Assembly: GCA_025363015.1 (NCBI GenBank)
Contig: JANYEQ010000124.1
Span: forward strand, 1-64,000
DNA length: 64,000 nucleotides
Direction of reading: 5' to 3'
Source of the DNA: Bacteroidota bacterium
Lineage (GTDB): Bacteria; Bacteroidota; Bacteroidia; B-17B0; Aurantibacillaceae
Below the pieces are notes generated by a model. The model saw only the letters and a list, made by a program, of their open reading frames with translations. It was not told the DNA's origin and did no database searches. The first letter of the stretch is position 1. Every line of letters starts with the position of its first letter. Of the stretch, positions 1 to 7,965 are shown piece by piece. The position numbers and the translations under genes were made by a program.

Positions 1-30
1 TATAACCGATTAAATAAAGTAGTAGCATAG

Positions 31-681
31 TTGAAAATAGCGATTCAAATATTTATTGCGCTTTTTTATTTTAGATCTTTTTCTCAAGGGTCTTATATGA
101 CTGTTGAGCAACAGTCGGAATTTCCGGGAGGTATCCAAGAAATGGTTAAGTTCATACATACGAATTTAAAATATCCTTCAGGTGCGCCTGAAGGAGATGT
201 TAGTGTGAAAGTACAAACTAAATTTGTGGTGGATACAACTGGCAAACTCATGAATTTCAGCATTGAAAAATCTTCAGGAAATGCTTTATTAGATCAGGAG
301 GCTTTAAGGTTATTAAAAACAATGCCAAACTGGACACCAGCAAGAATGAACGGAAAGAAAATTCTATGTTATTTTAATTTACCCATTGGGTTTCGTGTTA
401 AAGAATCTATTGACAATAAAGCTAGAAATAGTAGGGGAACGTATTTAGATAATTACGAGAAAGCAAATAAATTTTTTGAAGAAAAGGATTTTGCAAAAGC
501 GAAAGAACATTTCTTAAAGGCTTATAATGCAAATAATTTTAATGTAGATTTAGCAACTAATTTAGGAACATCCTATATTAAACTTGATAAAAAAGACAGT
601 GCTTGTGTTGTTTGGGATAAAGCAAAAAAGGAACTAGCTAGCATACAAGCAGAAAAATGGATTAAAGAATTTTGTAATTAA
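31..681 (+). CDS. TonB C-terminal domain protein with TPR-like tail
   Basis: This is a probable exported protein of 216 residues starting at a TTG codon. Residues 1-19 form a signal peptide. Residues about 25-125 resemble the TonB C-terminal energy-transducer domain (EFPGG near residue 30, then a FVVDTTGKL strand and a KTMPNWTPA stretch typical of Bacteroidota TonB-C proteins). Residues about 140-205 look like one or two TPR helices (YEKANKFFEEKDFAKAKEHF). There is no N-terminal transmembrane anchor plus proline-rich linker, so it is probably not a classical TonB transducer. It lies 10 bases upstream of nuoG in the same direction. Whether it is cotranscribed with upstream nuo genes cannot be seen because the window begins 30 bases before it. 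The family call is good; the role is unknown. Confidence 0.8.
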   Translation: MKIAIQIFIALFYFRSFSQGSYMTVEQQSEFPGGIQEMVKFIHTNLKYPSGAPEGDVSVKVQTKFVVDTTGKLMNFSIEKSSGNALLDQEALRLLKTMPNWTPARMNGKKILCYFNLPIGFRVKESIDNKARNSRGTYLDNYEKANKFFEEKDFAKAKEHFLKAYNANNFNVDLATNLGTSYIKLDKKDSACVVWDKAKKELASIQAEKWIKEFCN

Positions 682-691
682 TTTAATTATA

Positions 692-1675
692 ATGAAAGTA
701 ACAATAGACGGAATAGAAATTGATGTGCCAAAAGGCACCACCATTTTGCAGGCAGCACGCTTAATTGGACCAGAGGTAGCACCCCCTGCCATGTGCTATT
801 ACACTAAACTAAAAACAAGTGGTGGCTATTGCCGTACTTGTATTGTTAAGGTTACACAAGGTAGCACTGCCAACCCTAACCCAATGCCCAAGCCTGTGGC
901 AAGTTGCCGTACAGAGGTAATGGATGGTATGGTGGTACAAAACTACACCAGCCCTGAAATTGTAGAGGCTCGAAAGGGAGTGGTAGAATTTTTATTAATG
1001 AATCACCCTTTGGATTGCCCTGTGTGCGACCAAGCTGGCGAATGTAAATTACAAGATTTAGGATACGAAAATGGCTCGGCAAAAACCCGTTACGAATTTA
1101 AACGCCGCGAATACGAAGTAATTGACATTGGCGATAAAATTAAATTACACATGACGCGTTGCATACTTTGCTACCGTTGTGTTAAAACTGCCGAACAAAT
1201 TACCGATGGCCGTGTGCATGGCGTTATGCATCGTGGCGATGCTGCTGAAATTAGTACTTATATTGAAAATGTAATTGATAACGACTTTAGCGGAAACGTA
1301 ATTGATGTATGCCCTGTGGGTGCATTAACCGATAAAACTTTTCGTTTTAAACAACGTGTTTGGTTTACAAAACCTGTTGATGCGCACCGTAATTGCACTA
1401 AATGTAGCGGCAAAACGCGGGTGTGGCTAAAAGGCGAAGAGGTGGTGCGTGTTACGGCTCGTAAAGACCAATGGGACGAAGTAGAAGAATTTATTTGTAA
1501 CAGTTGTCGTTACGATCATAAAAAAACTAGCGACTGGGTAATTGAAGGTCCTTCGCAAATTCAAAGAAATTCTGTAATATCGCAAAACCATTACAACCAT
1601 TTAAACGAATTAAAATTAAAAGTATTAAAACAGCAAAAAGCATTAGGATTTATTCCCATTGATAAAAAACCTTAA
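692..1675 (+). CDS. nuoG: NADH-quinone oxidoreductase subunit G, short form
   Basis: This is the iron-sulfur electron-wiring subunit of respiratory complex I on the cytoplasmic face. The 327-residue protein has a 2Fe-2S ferredoxin domain (C35, C47, C50, C72), the His-Cys3 4Fe-4S site (H105, C109, C112, C118 in HPLDCPVCDQAGEC), and a second 4Fe-4S site (C157, C160, C163, C207). A final four-cysteine region follows (C235, C238 and C269, C272). It lacks the large molybdopterin-like domain of the roughly 700-900 residue E. coli-type NuoG. From memory, short NuoG proteins are usual in Bacteroidota, so this is probably not a truncation. It begins the visible nuo block, and nuoA-F are not in the window. 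Confidence 0.95.
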   Translation: MKVTIDGIEIDVPKGTTILQAARLIGPEVAPPAMCYYTKLKTSGGYCRTCIVKVTQGSTANPNPMPKPVASCRTEVMDGMVVQNYTSPEIVEARKGVVEFLLMNHPLDCPVCDQAGECKLQDLGYENGSAKTRYEFKRREYEVIDIGDKIKLHMTRCILCYRCVKTAEQITDGRVHGVMHRGDAAEISTYIENVIDNDFSGNVIDVCPVGALTDKTFRFKQRVWFTKPVDAHRNCTKCSGKTRVWLKGEEVVRVTARKDQWDEVEEFICNSCRYDHKKTSDWVIEGPSQIQRNSVISQNHYNHLNELKLKVLKQQKALGFIPIDKKP

Positions 1676-1696
1676 AACTAAAAACGTTGAAATATC

Positions 1697-1749
1697 TTTC
1701 GACTACGTTCAAAATAACAAATAAGCGTTACACTGAGCGAAGTTGAAAT
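1697..1749. repeat. Imperfect inverted repeat between nuoG and nuoH
   Basis: A 22-base arm (1697-1718, TTTCGACTACGTTCAAAATA and on) and its imperfect reverse complement (1727-1749, containing CACTGAGCGAAGTTGAAA) flank an 8-base loop. About two thirds of the arm positions pair. The arm matches the TTCGACTxCGCTCA...GTGACA type of dispersed intergenic sequence seen again at 18261-18361. It may be a REP/MITE-like relic. It has no terminal U run, so it is not a good intrinsic terminator, and the operon continues beyond it. Confidence 0.6.
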
Positions 1750-1772
1750 GTAAGGAAAGAAAAATATAACAT

Positions 1773-2828
1773 ATGATAACTTTTGTAATATATAAATTAA
1801 TTGTTTGCGTAGTGGTTTTCGCTCTTTCGTTAGGTGTAGCTGCGTACGCTACCCTTTGGGAACGTAAATTTTCGGCATTATTGCAAGATAGGGTTGGCCC
1901 CGATAGAGCCGGGCCTAAAGGCTTATTACAACCATTAGCCGATGGTGGTAAAATGTTTTTTAAAGAAGAAATTATTCCAAACGTAAGTAACCGTATTTTA
2001 TTTATACTAGGGCCCTGTATTTTTATGATTACAGCGGTGATGACAAGTGCAGTTATACCTTGGTGTAAAGATGTATCCATCGCAGGTAAAGTTTACAGCA
2101 TGCAAATTACCGATATTAATATTGGTGTACTTTATTTGTTTGGCGTTGTTTCTATTGGTGTATATGGCATTATGATTGGTGGTTGGGCATCCAATAATAA
2201 ATACGCTTTATTAGGCGCCATTCGTGCCTCAAGCCAAATGATTAGTTATGAAATTGCAATGGGCATAAGTGTTATTGCTTTAATTATTACAGCGGGCGGT
2301 ACTTTAAGTTTACGCGAAATTGTAGAACAACAAGATGCAGGCTTTGCAAATATTGTTTGGCAACCTTTAGGTTTTATTATATTTTTTGTGTGTGCTTTGG
2401 CCGAAACTAATCGCGCTCCTTTTGATTTACCAGAATGTGAAGCTGAACTTGTGGGTGGTTACCATACCGAATATTCTTCTATGAAATTAGGGTTGTTTTT
2501 ATTTGCTGAATACATAAATATGTTCATTTCGTCAGCCGTAATGAGTGCTTTTTATTTTGGCGGTTATAATTTTCCGTGGTCGCACGAATTGTACGATGCC
2601 TTAGGTTTACACGATGGCTCTAAATGGATTGCTATTATTGGTTTTGGTGCATTCTTTACAAAAATTGTTATATTTATTTCAGTATTTATGTGGATTCGTT
2701 GGACCTTGCCACGCTTTCGTTACGACCAATTAATGAATTTAGGTTGGAAAATATTATTACCATTATCGTTATTAAATTTAGCAATTACAGTAGGAGTAGA
2801 ATTTTTAAGAGGAAATATTCATTTATAA
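1773..2828 (+). CDS. nuoH: NADH-quinone oxidoreductase subunit H
   Basis: This membrane subunit of complex I forms much of the quinone-binding chamber and the start of the proton channel. The 351-residue protein has about eight transmembrane helices and the family signatures ERKFSALLQDRVGPDRAGP near residue 30 and AETNRAPFDLPECEAELVGG near residue 210 (acidic loop by the quinone cavity). Length is normal for the family. It follows nuoG after 97 bases that hold a degenerate inverted repeat. Confidence 0.97.
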   Translation: MITFVIYKLIVCVVVFALSLGVAAYATLWERKFSALLQDRVGPDRAGPKGLLQPLADGGKMFFKEEIIPNVSNRILFILGPCIFMITAVMTSAVIPWCKDVSIAGKVYSMQITDINIGVLYLFGVVSIGVYGIMIGGWASNNKYALLGAIRASSQMISYEIAMGISVIALIITAGGTLSLREIVEQQDAGFANIVWQPLGFIIFFVCALAETNRAPFDLPECEAELVGGYHTEYSSMKLGLFLFAEYINMFISSAVMSAFYFGGYNFPWSHELYDALGLHDGSKWIAIIGFGAFFTKIVIFISVFMWIRWTLPRFRYDQLMNLGWKILLPLSLLNLAITVGVEFLRGNIHL

Positions 2829-2831
2829 AAA

Positions 2832-2933
2832 ATGGTTAAAAAAGGATTTGAAATAATAATTGGATTAGCACACGGAGCAGAGATATGTTTTCTTTTGGTT
2901 CTTGCTATTGTTTCATTAATTAAAACTAATTAA
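2832..2933 (+). CDS. Possible 33-residue single-helix membrane protein in the nuo operon
   Basis: An ATG-started ORF of 33 codons fits exactly between the nuoH stop (ends 2828) and the nuoI start (2935). It has 3 bases upstream and 1 base downstream. The product starts MVKKGFEIIIGLAHGAEICF and continues into a hydrophobic stretch ending VSLIKTN. This gives one predicted transmembrane helix of about 20 residues flanked by lysines, with the positive-inside pattern expected of a small membrane protein. I do not recognise the sequence. The tight packing and the absence of other use for this stretch support translation. The length alone is too short to exclude chance. It could be an accessory subunit or assembly peptide of complex I, but that is inference from location only. 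Confidence 0.45.
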   Translation: MVKKGFEIIIGLAHGAEICFLLVLAIVSLIKTN

Positions 2934-2934
2934 A

Positions 2935-3537
2935 ATGCAATTAACTAACAGAAGCAAAGTAGTATCTAATAAAGTGCAAAGCACTACCGAAAAAATGTAC
3001 CTGCCAGGTATATTAAAAGGCATGATAATTACAGGAAGCCACTTATTTAAACGCAAGGCTACCGTAAAATACCCAGATGAATTGCGTCCTATTGCTTCCG
3101 TTTATCGTGGGCAACACGTTTTAAAGTTAGACGAAAATGGCGCAGAGCGCTGCACCGCCTGTGGTTTATGTGCCGTATCGTGCCCAGCCGAAGCAATAAC
3201 AATGGAAAGTGCTGAACGTAAAAAAGGTGAAGAAGGATTATACCGTGAAGAAAAATATGCAAGCACTTACGAAATAAATATGTTGCGTTGTATTTTTTGT
3301 GGTTTGTGCGAAGAAGCCTGCCCTAAAGAAGCGATTTTTTTAACCGACAGGATTGTAGATGTAGAATATGAGCGTGAAGATTTTATTTATGGAAAAGATA
3401 AATTAGTTGAAAAAATTAACAAGCGTATTGATGTTAGTAAACGTCAAACAAAAGAAGTAGCAGAATTTAAAAAATTACCAGGCTTAAAGCACAACGAAGT
3501 TTGGAGTGGAAAACAAATTAATAAAGAAAAACACTAA
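2935..3537 (+). CDS. nuoI: NADH-quinone oxidoreductase subunit I
   Basis: This peripheral complex I subunit carries two 4Fe-4S clusters (N6a and N6b) that pass electrons from NuoG towards the quinone-proximal cluster. The 200-residue protein has two ferredoxin motifs, CTACGLCAVSCP (about residues 64-75) and CIFCGLCEEACP (about residues 122-133). An amphipathic N-terminal segment (MYLPGILKGMIITGSHLFKR) contacts the membrane arm. It lies between nuoH and nuoJ, in the usual order. Confidence 0.96.
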   Translation: MQLTNRSKVVSNKVQSTTEKMYLPGILKGMIITGSHLFKRKATVKYPDELRPIASVYRGQHVLKLDENGAERCTACGLCAVSCPAEAITMESAERKKGEEGLYREEKYASTYEINMLRCIFCGLCEEACPKEAIFLTDRIVDVEYEREDFIYGKDKLVEKINKRIDVSKRQTKEVAEFKKLPGLKHNEVWSGKQINKEKH

Positions 3538-3546
3538 ATAAATTAC

Positions 3547-3593
3547 GATTTACGATCTACAATTGACGAATGCTCAATCGTAGATTGTAAATC
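3547..3593. repeat. Hairpin repeat between nuoI and nuoJ
   Basis: Two 20-base arms (3547-3566 GATTTACGATCTACAATTGA and 3574-3593) are reverse complements at 18 of 20 positions around a 7-base loop. The hairpin sits inside the operon, ending 22 bases before the nuoJ start. It lacks a U run. It could be an intercistronic mRNA-stability or processing hairpin, or a relic of a palindromic repeat. Confidence 0.65.
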
Positions 3594-3615
3594 TTTAAAA
3601 TCATAAATTGAAAAT

Positions 3616-4128
3616 ATGTTAGGATACACAATTACACAATGGCTTTTTGGAGTATTATCATTCCTTGCAATTATGTTTGCATTAATGGTAGTGTTTAGTC
3701 GCAACCCTGTTAATAGCGTACTATATTTAGTAATGACGTTTTTTTGCATAGCAGGGCATTACTTATTAATGAATGCACAATTTTTAGCAATCGTTCATAT
3801 TGTAGTGTATGCTGGCGCAATTATGGTATTGTTTTTATTTGTGATTATGTTAATGAATTTAAACGAAGATACCGAACCGCAACGTACCCAAATAACTAAA
3901 ATAATTGCCGGTGTTGCCGGAGGTTTATTATTATTTGTATTAGTAGGATCGTTAAAAGGCACAGAGCAATTACAATTACAAAGTTACGGTGCCAGCCAAA
4001 TTGGCTTAGTAAAAAATTTAGGAAAAGTATTATTTAGCGAATTTTTGTTTCCATTCGAAATTGCCAGTATTTTATTGTTGGCAGCATTGGTGGGCTCAAT
4101 TATGATTGGTAAAAAAGATATTAAATAA
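3616..4128 (+). CDS. nuoJ: NADH-quinone oxidoreductase subunit J
   Basis: This is a membrane subunit of complex I next to NuoK and NuoH that takes part in proton translocation. The 170-residue protein has five predicted transmembrane helices and the family-typical segments [20 protein letters not shown] and [19 protein letters not shown]. The length is normal. It is followed after 4 bases by nuoK. Confidence 0.95.
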   Translation: MLGYTITQWLFGVLSFLAIMFALMVVFSRNPVNSVLYLVMTFFCIAGHYLLMNAQFLAIVHIVVYAGAIMVLFLFVIMLMNLNEDTEPQRTQITKIIAGVAGGLLLFVLVGSLKGTEQLQLQSYGASQIGLVKNLGKVLFSEFLFPFEIASILLLAALVGSIMIGKKDIK

Positions 4129-4132
4129 AATT

Positions 4133-4444
4133 ATGATAAACGGAATTTCAATAAACTACTATTTACTGTTAAGCACAGTATTATTTATAATAGGTGCGGT
4201 AGGTGTTATGGCACGCCGTAACTCCATTATTATTTTTATGTGTATTGAGCTAATGCTTAATGCCGTAAATTTATTATTAGTTTCCTTTAGTACCTTGCAT
4301 AACGATGCTTCTGGACAGGTATTTGTATTTTTTATTATGGCTGTAGCTGCTGCTGAAGTAGCCGTTGGGCTCGCCATTTTAAGTATGATTTACCGTAACG
4401 TAAAAAGTATTGATACAGATTTATTAAGTAATTTAAAAAAATAA
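4133..4444 (+). CDS. nuoK: NADH-quinone oxidoreductase subunit K
   Basis: This is a small three-helix proton-translocating subunit of complex I. I place the start at ATG 4133, 4 bases after the nuoJ stop, giving 103 residues (family length about 100). A longer reading back to 4106 would overlap nuoJ and add residues with no family counterpart. The sequence shows the conserved intramembrane glutamates in [14 protein letters not shown] and [11 protein letters not shown]. Confidence 0.95.
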   Translation: MINGISINYYLLLSTVLFIIGAVGVMARRNSIIIFMCIELMLNAVNLLLVSFSTLHNDASGQVFVFFIMAVAAAEVAVGLAILSMIYRNVKSIDTDLLSNLKK

Positions 4445-4473
4445 AAAAAATAGCGTTCGAATAAAATTATTTT

Positions 4474-6363
4474 ATGATAAAATTAATAGCATTAGTCCCA
4501 CTCTTTCCATTATTAGGTTTTTTAATGAATGGCTTTTTTGGCAAAAAAATTAGTAAAGGTTTAAGCGGTAGCATTGCCTCATTGGCAATTTTAGCTTCAT
4601 TTATTGTTTCTGTATTAGCATTTATTGAGTTGCAAGGCAGTACACAAAAAGAAAATATAATTAATATTTTTTCGTGGATAAATTCAGGTACTTTGCAAAT
4701 TCCATTTGAGTTTTTATACGATCCATTATCATCCTTATTTTTATTAATTATTACAGGTATTGGTTTTTTAATTCATGTGTACTCTACAGGTTATATGCAC
4801 GATGATGAAGGCTTCTCTCGCTTTTTTACCTACCTAAATTTATTTGTATTTTTTATGTTGTTGTTAGTTTTAGGCAATAATTATTTAATAACGTTTGTAG
4901 GTTGGGAAGGCGTAGGTTTATGCTCGTATTTATTAATTGGGTTTTGGTTTAAAAATACGGCCTATAATAATGCCGCTAAAAAAGCCTTTATTATGAACCG
5001 TATTGGCGATTTAGGTTTTTTATTAGGCATTATTTTAATTTACATAACCTTTGGCAGTATTTCGTATACCGAAATTTTTGACAAGGCGGGTTCTGTTAGC
5101 CCTGCCACTATTACAGCAATTGCTTTATTGCTTTTTGTTGGCGCTATGGGTAAATCAGCACAATTACCTTTATATACGTGGTTGCCTGACGCTATGGCTG
5201 GCCCAACACCAGTTTCGGCATTAATACATGCGGCTACAATGGTTACAGCGGGTGTGTTTATTGTAGTGCGATCAAATGTATTCTATTCATTAAGCGAAGT
5301 AGCAAGCCATACTGTGGCCGTAGTGGGTGTATTAACAGCCTTGTTTGCAGCCACAATTGGTTTATTACAAAACGATATTAAAAAGATTTTGGCTTACTCA
5401 ACCGTTTCGCAATTAGGTTTAATGTTTTTAGGTTTAGGAGTTGGCGCTTATAGTAGTGCTGTTTTTCATGTAACAACACACGCATTTTTTAAAGCATTAT
5501 TGTTTTTAGGAGCAGGTTCTGTTATTCATGCAATGGGCGGCGAGCAGGATATTCGTAAAATGGGTGGATTAAGTGGTAAAATAAAAATTACATTTATTAC
5601 AATGCTATTAGGAACTATTGCTATTAGTGGTATTCCGCCATTCTCAGGTTTCTTTTCAAAAGACGAAATTTTAGCGCACACTTACGAACACAGTAAGATA
5701 TTGTGGTTATTAGGAATGATAACATCTATGCTAACAGCCTTTTATATGTTTCGTATGCTATTTATTGTATTTTTTGGGAAATTTAGAGGTACGCACGCAC
5801 AAGAACATCACCTACACGAATCGCCAACAAGCATGACGTTTCCGTTAATTGTATTAGCAACCCTTTCTGTAATTGGCGGTGTATTGGGCTTGCCACAGTT
5901 TTGGGGTTTACCAAACTGGATGCACCACAATTTAGATGAAGTTATTAAAATTAAAAACCCTAGTATTTTAAGCCACGAAACAGAATGGAAGCTAATGGGC
6001 TTAGCCGTTGCATCTGCTGCTTCAGTAATTTATTTTGCCTATACTTTATTTATGAAACATAAAGTATTGCCTGCTGAAAAAGAAAGTCAATTAAAGCCTT
6101 GGCAAAAAGTTATTTATAATAAATATTATGTGGATGAGTTTTTTGATATAATAATTCGTAAACCTTTAGATGCTATTTCAACTGTATTTTATAAATTTTT
6201 AGATTTGCAGATAATTGATGGGATAGTAAATGGAGTTGGAACGGCTGTAAAATCAATAGGCTCAATCGTACGTTTGGCACAACAAGGTAATATTGGTTTT
6301 TATATTATTAGTATGGTAATGGGTATTGTATTTATTGTATTATTAACGTTTTTAGTAAAGTAA
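4474..6363 (+). CDS. nuoL: NADH-quinone oxidoreductase subunit L
   Basis: This antiporter-like distal subunit of complex I pumps a proton and carries the long lateral helix that runs along the membrane arm. The 629-residue protein is highly hydrophobic. It has the VGWEGVGLCSYLLIGFWF motif (key glutamate, about residues 140-160), LYTWLPDAMAGPTPVSALIH (about 235-255) and LLQNDIKKILAYSTVSQLG (about 300-320, conserved lysine). The C-terminal region from about residue 490 contains the lateral helix and final anchor. Confidence 0.97.
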   Translation: MIKLIALVPLFPLLGFLMNGFFGKKISKGLSGSIASLAILASFIVSVLAFIELQGSTQKENIINIFSWINSGTLQIPFEFLYDPLSSLFLLIITGIGFLIHVYSTGYMHDDEGFSRFFTYLNLFVFFMLLLVLGNNYLITFVGWEGVGLCSYLLIGFWFKNTAYNNAAKKAFIMNRIGDLGFLLGIILIYITFGSISYTEIFDKAGSVSPATITAIALLLFVGAMGKSAQLPLYTWLPDAMAGPTPVSALIHAATMVTAGVFIVVRSNVFYSLSEVASHTVAVVGVLTALFAATIGLLQNDIKKILAYSTVSQLGLMFLGLGVGAYSSAVFHVTTHAFFKALLFLGAGSVIHAMGGEQDIRKMGGLSGKIKITFITMLLGTIAISGIPPFSGFFSKDEILAHTYEHSKILWLLGMITSMLTAFYMFRMLFIVFFGKFRGTHAQEHHLHESPTSMTFPLIVLATLSVIGGVLGLPQFWGLPNWMHHNLDEVIKIKNPSILSHETEWKLMGLAVASAASVIYFAYTLFMKHKVLPAEKESQLKPWQKVIYNKYYVDEFFDIIIRKPLDAISTVFYKFLDLQIIDGIVNGVGTAVKSIGSIVRLAQQGNIGFYIISMVMGIVFIVLLTFLVK

Positions 6364-6428
6364 ATAAAGTATGTGGTAACAAATTGTAACTGCATTAAAG
6401 TAAAAAAATAGGATTTAAATAAAAATAT

Positions 6429-7889
6429 ATGTTAACACTTTTATTAATAACGTTTCCGCTACTTGCAGCACTAATATTGTTTTTAGCAAAAAGCAAAACT
6501 TCAAAAACTATAGCTTTAGCCCTATCCGTGGTTGAGTTTATAATTGCATTGGCAGCATTTGGTTTATACAAACACAACCCCGACGCGTGCCAACTATGGT
6601 TTAATGTAGCCTGGGTGCAATCATTAGGCATACATTTTAATGTTGCTATTAATGGCATGAGTTTATTAATGATTTTATTAACCACGTTTTTAGTACCATT
6701 AATTATTTTATCTTCTTTTAAAAACGAGTATGCAAAAGAGTATAATTTTTACGGATTAATCTTTGTAATGCAAATGGCCTTAATAGGCGTATTTACAGCT
6801 AACGACGGTTTTTTATTTTATGTGTTTTGGGAGTTGGCATTAATTCCAATTTACTTTATTTGTTTAGTGTGGGGTGGAGAAAACAGGGGTGCTATTACAT
6901 TTAAGTTTTTTGTGTACACCTTATTTGGATCGTTGTTTATGTTGGTGGGCTTAATTTATTTATATAATCATACCAATGTTGAGGGCTTAAAATCGTGGGC
7001 AATAAACGATTTATATACCGCTGGTAGAAGTCTTACTGAAACACAACAAAGCGCAGTATTTTGGTTAATCTTTATTGCCTTTGCAATTAAAATGCCAATT
7101 TTTCCGTTACACACTTGGCAGCCTAACACATACGTAAATGCCCCAACACAAGGTACTATGCTGCTTTCGGGTATTATGTTAAAAATGGGAACCTTTGGTG
7201 TAATCAAATGGTTATTGCCAATGGTGCCATTAGGCCTAGAAAAATGGGGCGCAACCGCCATTGGTTTATCAGTTGTAGGTATTGTTTACGCATCGTGTAT
7301 TGCAATTGTACAAAAAGATTATAAACGTCTAATTGCTTATTCATCTATCGCTCACGTTGGTTTAATTTCTGCCGGAATTTTATCTGCTAACCAACAAGGC
7401 ATACAAGGGGCATTAATGCAAATGCTAGCGCACGGCGTAAGTGTAATTGGTTTGTTTTTAATTGCTGATATTTTATTGCGACACACAGGCACTCGCGATG
7501 TAGATAAATTAGGTGGTATCAGAAGTATGAATGGCAACTTTGCCTTGCTATTTTTAATTATTATTTTAGGCGCGGTGGCATTACCCTTAACAAATGGTTT
7601 TATTGGCGAGTTTTTATTAATAAATGGCATCTATCAGTTTAATGCCTGGGCGGCGGCATTTGCGGGCTTAACGGTGATATTAGGGGCAGTGTATATGCTG
7701 CGTAGCTATCAAAATATTATGCTAGGCGAACGCAAAGATTCTCATATTGCGTTTGGCTCATTAGCCTCAAGCGATAAGTGGGTGTTGTATATTGTAGTAA
7801 TTGTAATTATTGCATTTGGCGTGTACCCAAAACCATTAAACGATATTGCAGAAGAAAGCGTAAAACAGTTAATGCTAAATTTAAAATAA
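6429..7889 (+). CDS. nuoM: NADH-quinone oxidoreductase subunit M
   Basis: This is the second antiporter-like proton-pumping subunit of complex I. The 486-residue protein shows YVFWELALIPIYFI (conserved glutamate, about residue 140), PIFPLHTWQPNTYVNAPTQG (about 220-240) and VQKDYKRLIAYSSIAHVGLI (about 295-315), all standard for NuoM. About 14 transmembrane helices are expected. The gene is preceded by a 65-base spacer and followed by a short tandem AT-rich repeat before nuoN. Confidence 0.97.
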   Translation: MLTLLLITFPLLAALILFLAKSKTSKTIALALSVVEFIIALAAFGLYKHNPDACQLWFNVAWVQSLGIHFNVAINGMSLLMILLTTFLVPLIILSSFKNEYAKEYNFYGLIFVMQMALIGVFTANDGFLFYVFWELALIPIYFICLVWGGENRGAITFKFFVYTLFGSLFMLVGLIYLYNHTNVEGLKSWAINDLYTAGRSLTETQQSAVFWLIFIAFAIKMPIFPLHTWQPNTYVNAPTQGTMLLSGIMLKMGTFGVIKWLLPMVPLGLEKWGATAIGLSVVGIVYASCIAIVQKDYKRLIAYSSIAHVGLISAGILSANQQGIQGALMQMLAHGVSVIGLFLIADILLRHTGTRDVDKLGGIRSMNGNFALLFLIIILGAVALPLTNGFIGEFLLINGIYQFNAWAAAFAGLTVILGAVYMLRSYQNIMLGERKDSHIAFGSLASSDKWVLYIVVIVIIAFGVYPKPLNDIAEESVKQLMLNLK

Positions 7890-7927
7890 TATAATTAATT
7901 ACTGAGTAGGATAATGATTTACAAAAA

Positions 7928-7960
7928 ATCTTTAATTTCTAATCTTTAATCTTTAATCAA
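7928..7960. repeat. Short tandem TCTTTAA repeat upstream of nuoN
   Basis: The 33-base stretch just before nuoN reads as degenerate head-to-tail copies of TCTTTAA(T) (ATCTTTAATTTCTAATCTTT, then two further copies). It ends a few bases upstream of the nuoN ATG at 7966. It is too short and simple to be a CRISPR or a transposon end. Slippage or residual dispersed repeat sequence is the likely origin. Confidence 0.5.
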
Positions 7961-7965
7961 ATAAT

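Noticed and set aside
1697-1749. Intrinsic terminator between nuoG and nuoH
   Set aside because: There is no U run, the stem is imperfect and the gene order continues directly with nuoH.
2624-2839. A 71-codon ORF overlapping the end of nuoH
   Set aside because: It is a shifted frame within nuoH with an unusual Tyr/Cys/Ile-rich composition. The separate 33-codon ORF starting at 2832 explains the gap better.
7928-7960. CRISPR-like array
   Set aside because: The units are about 7 bases with no spacers, and no cas genes are present.
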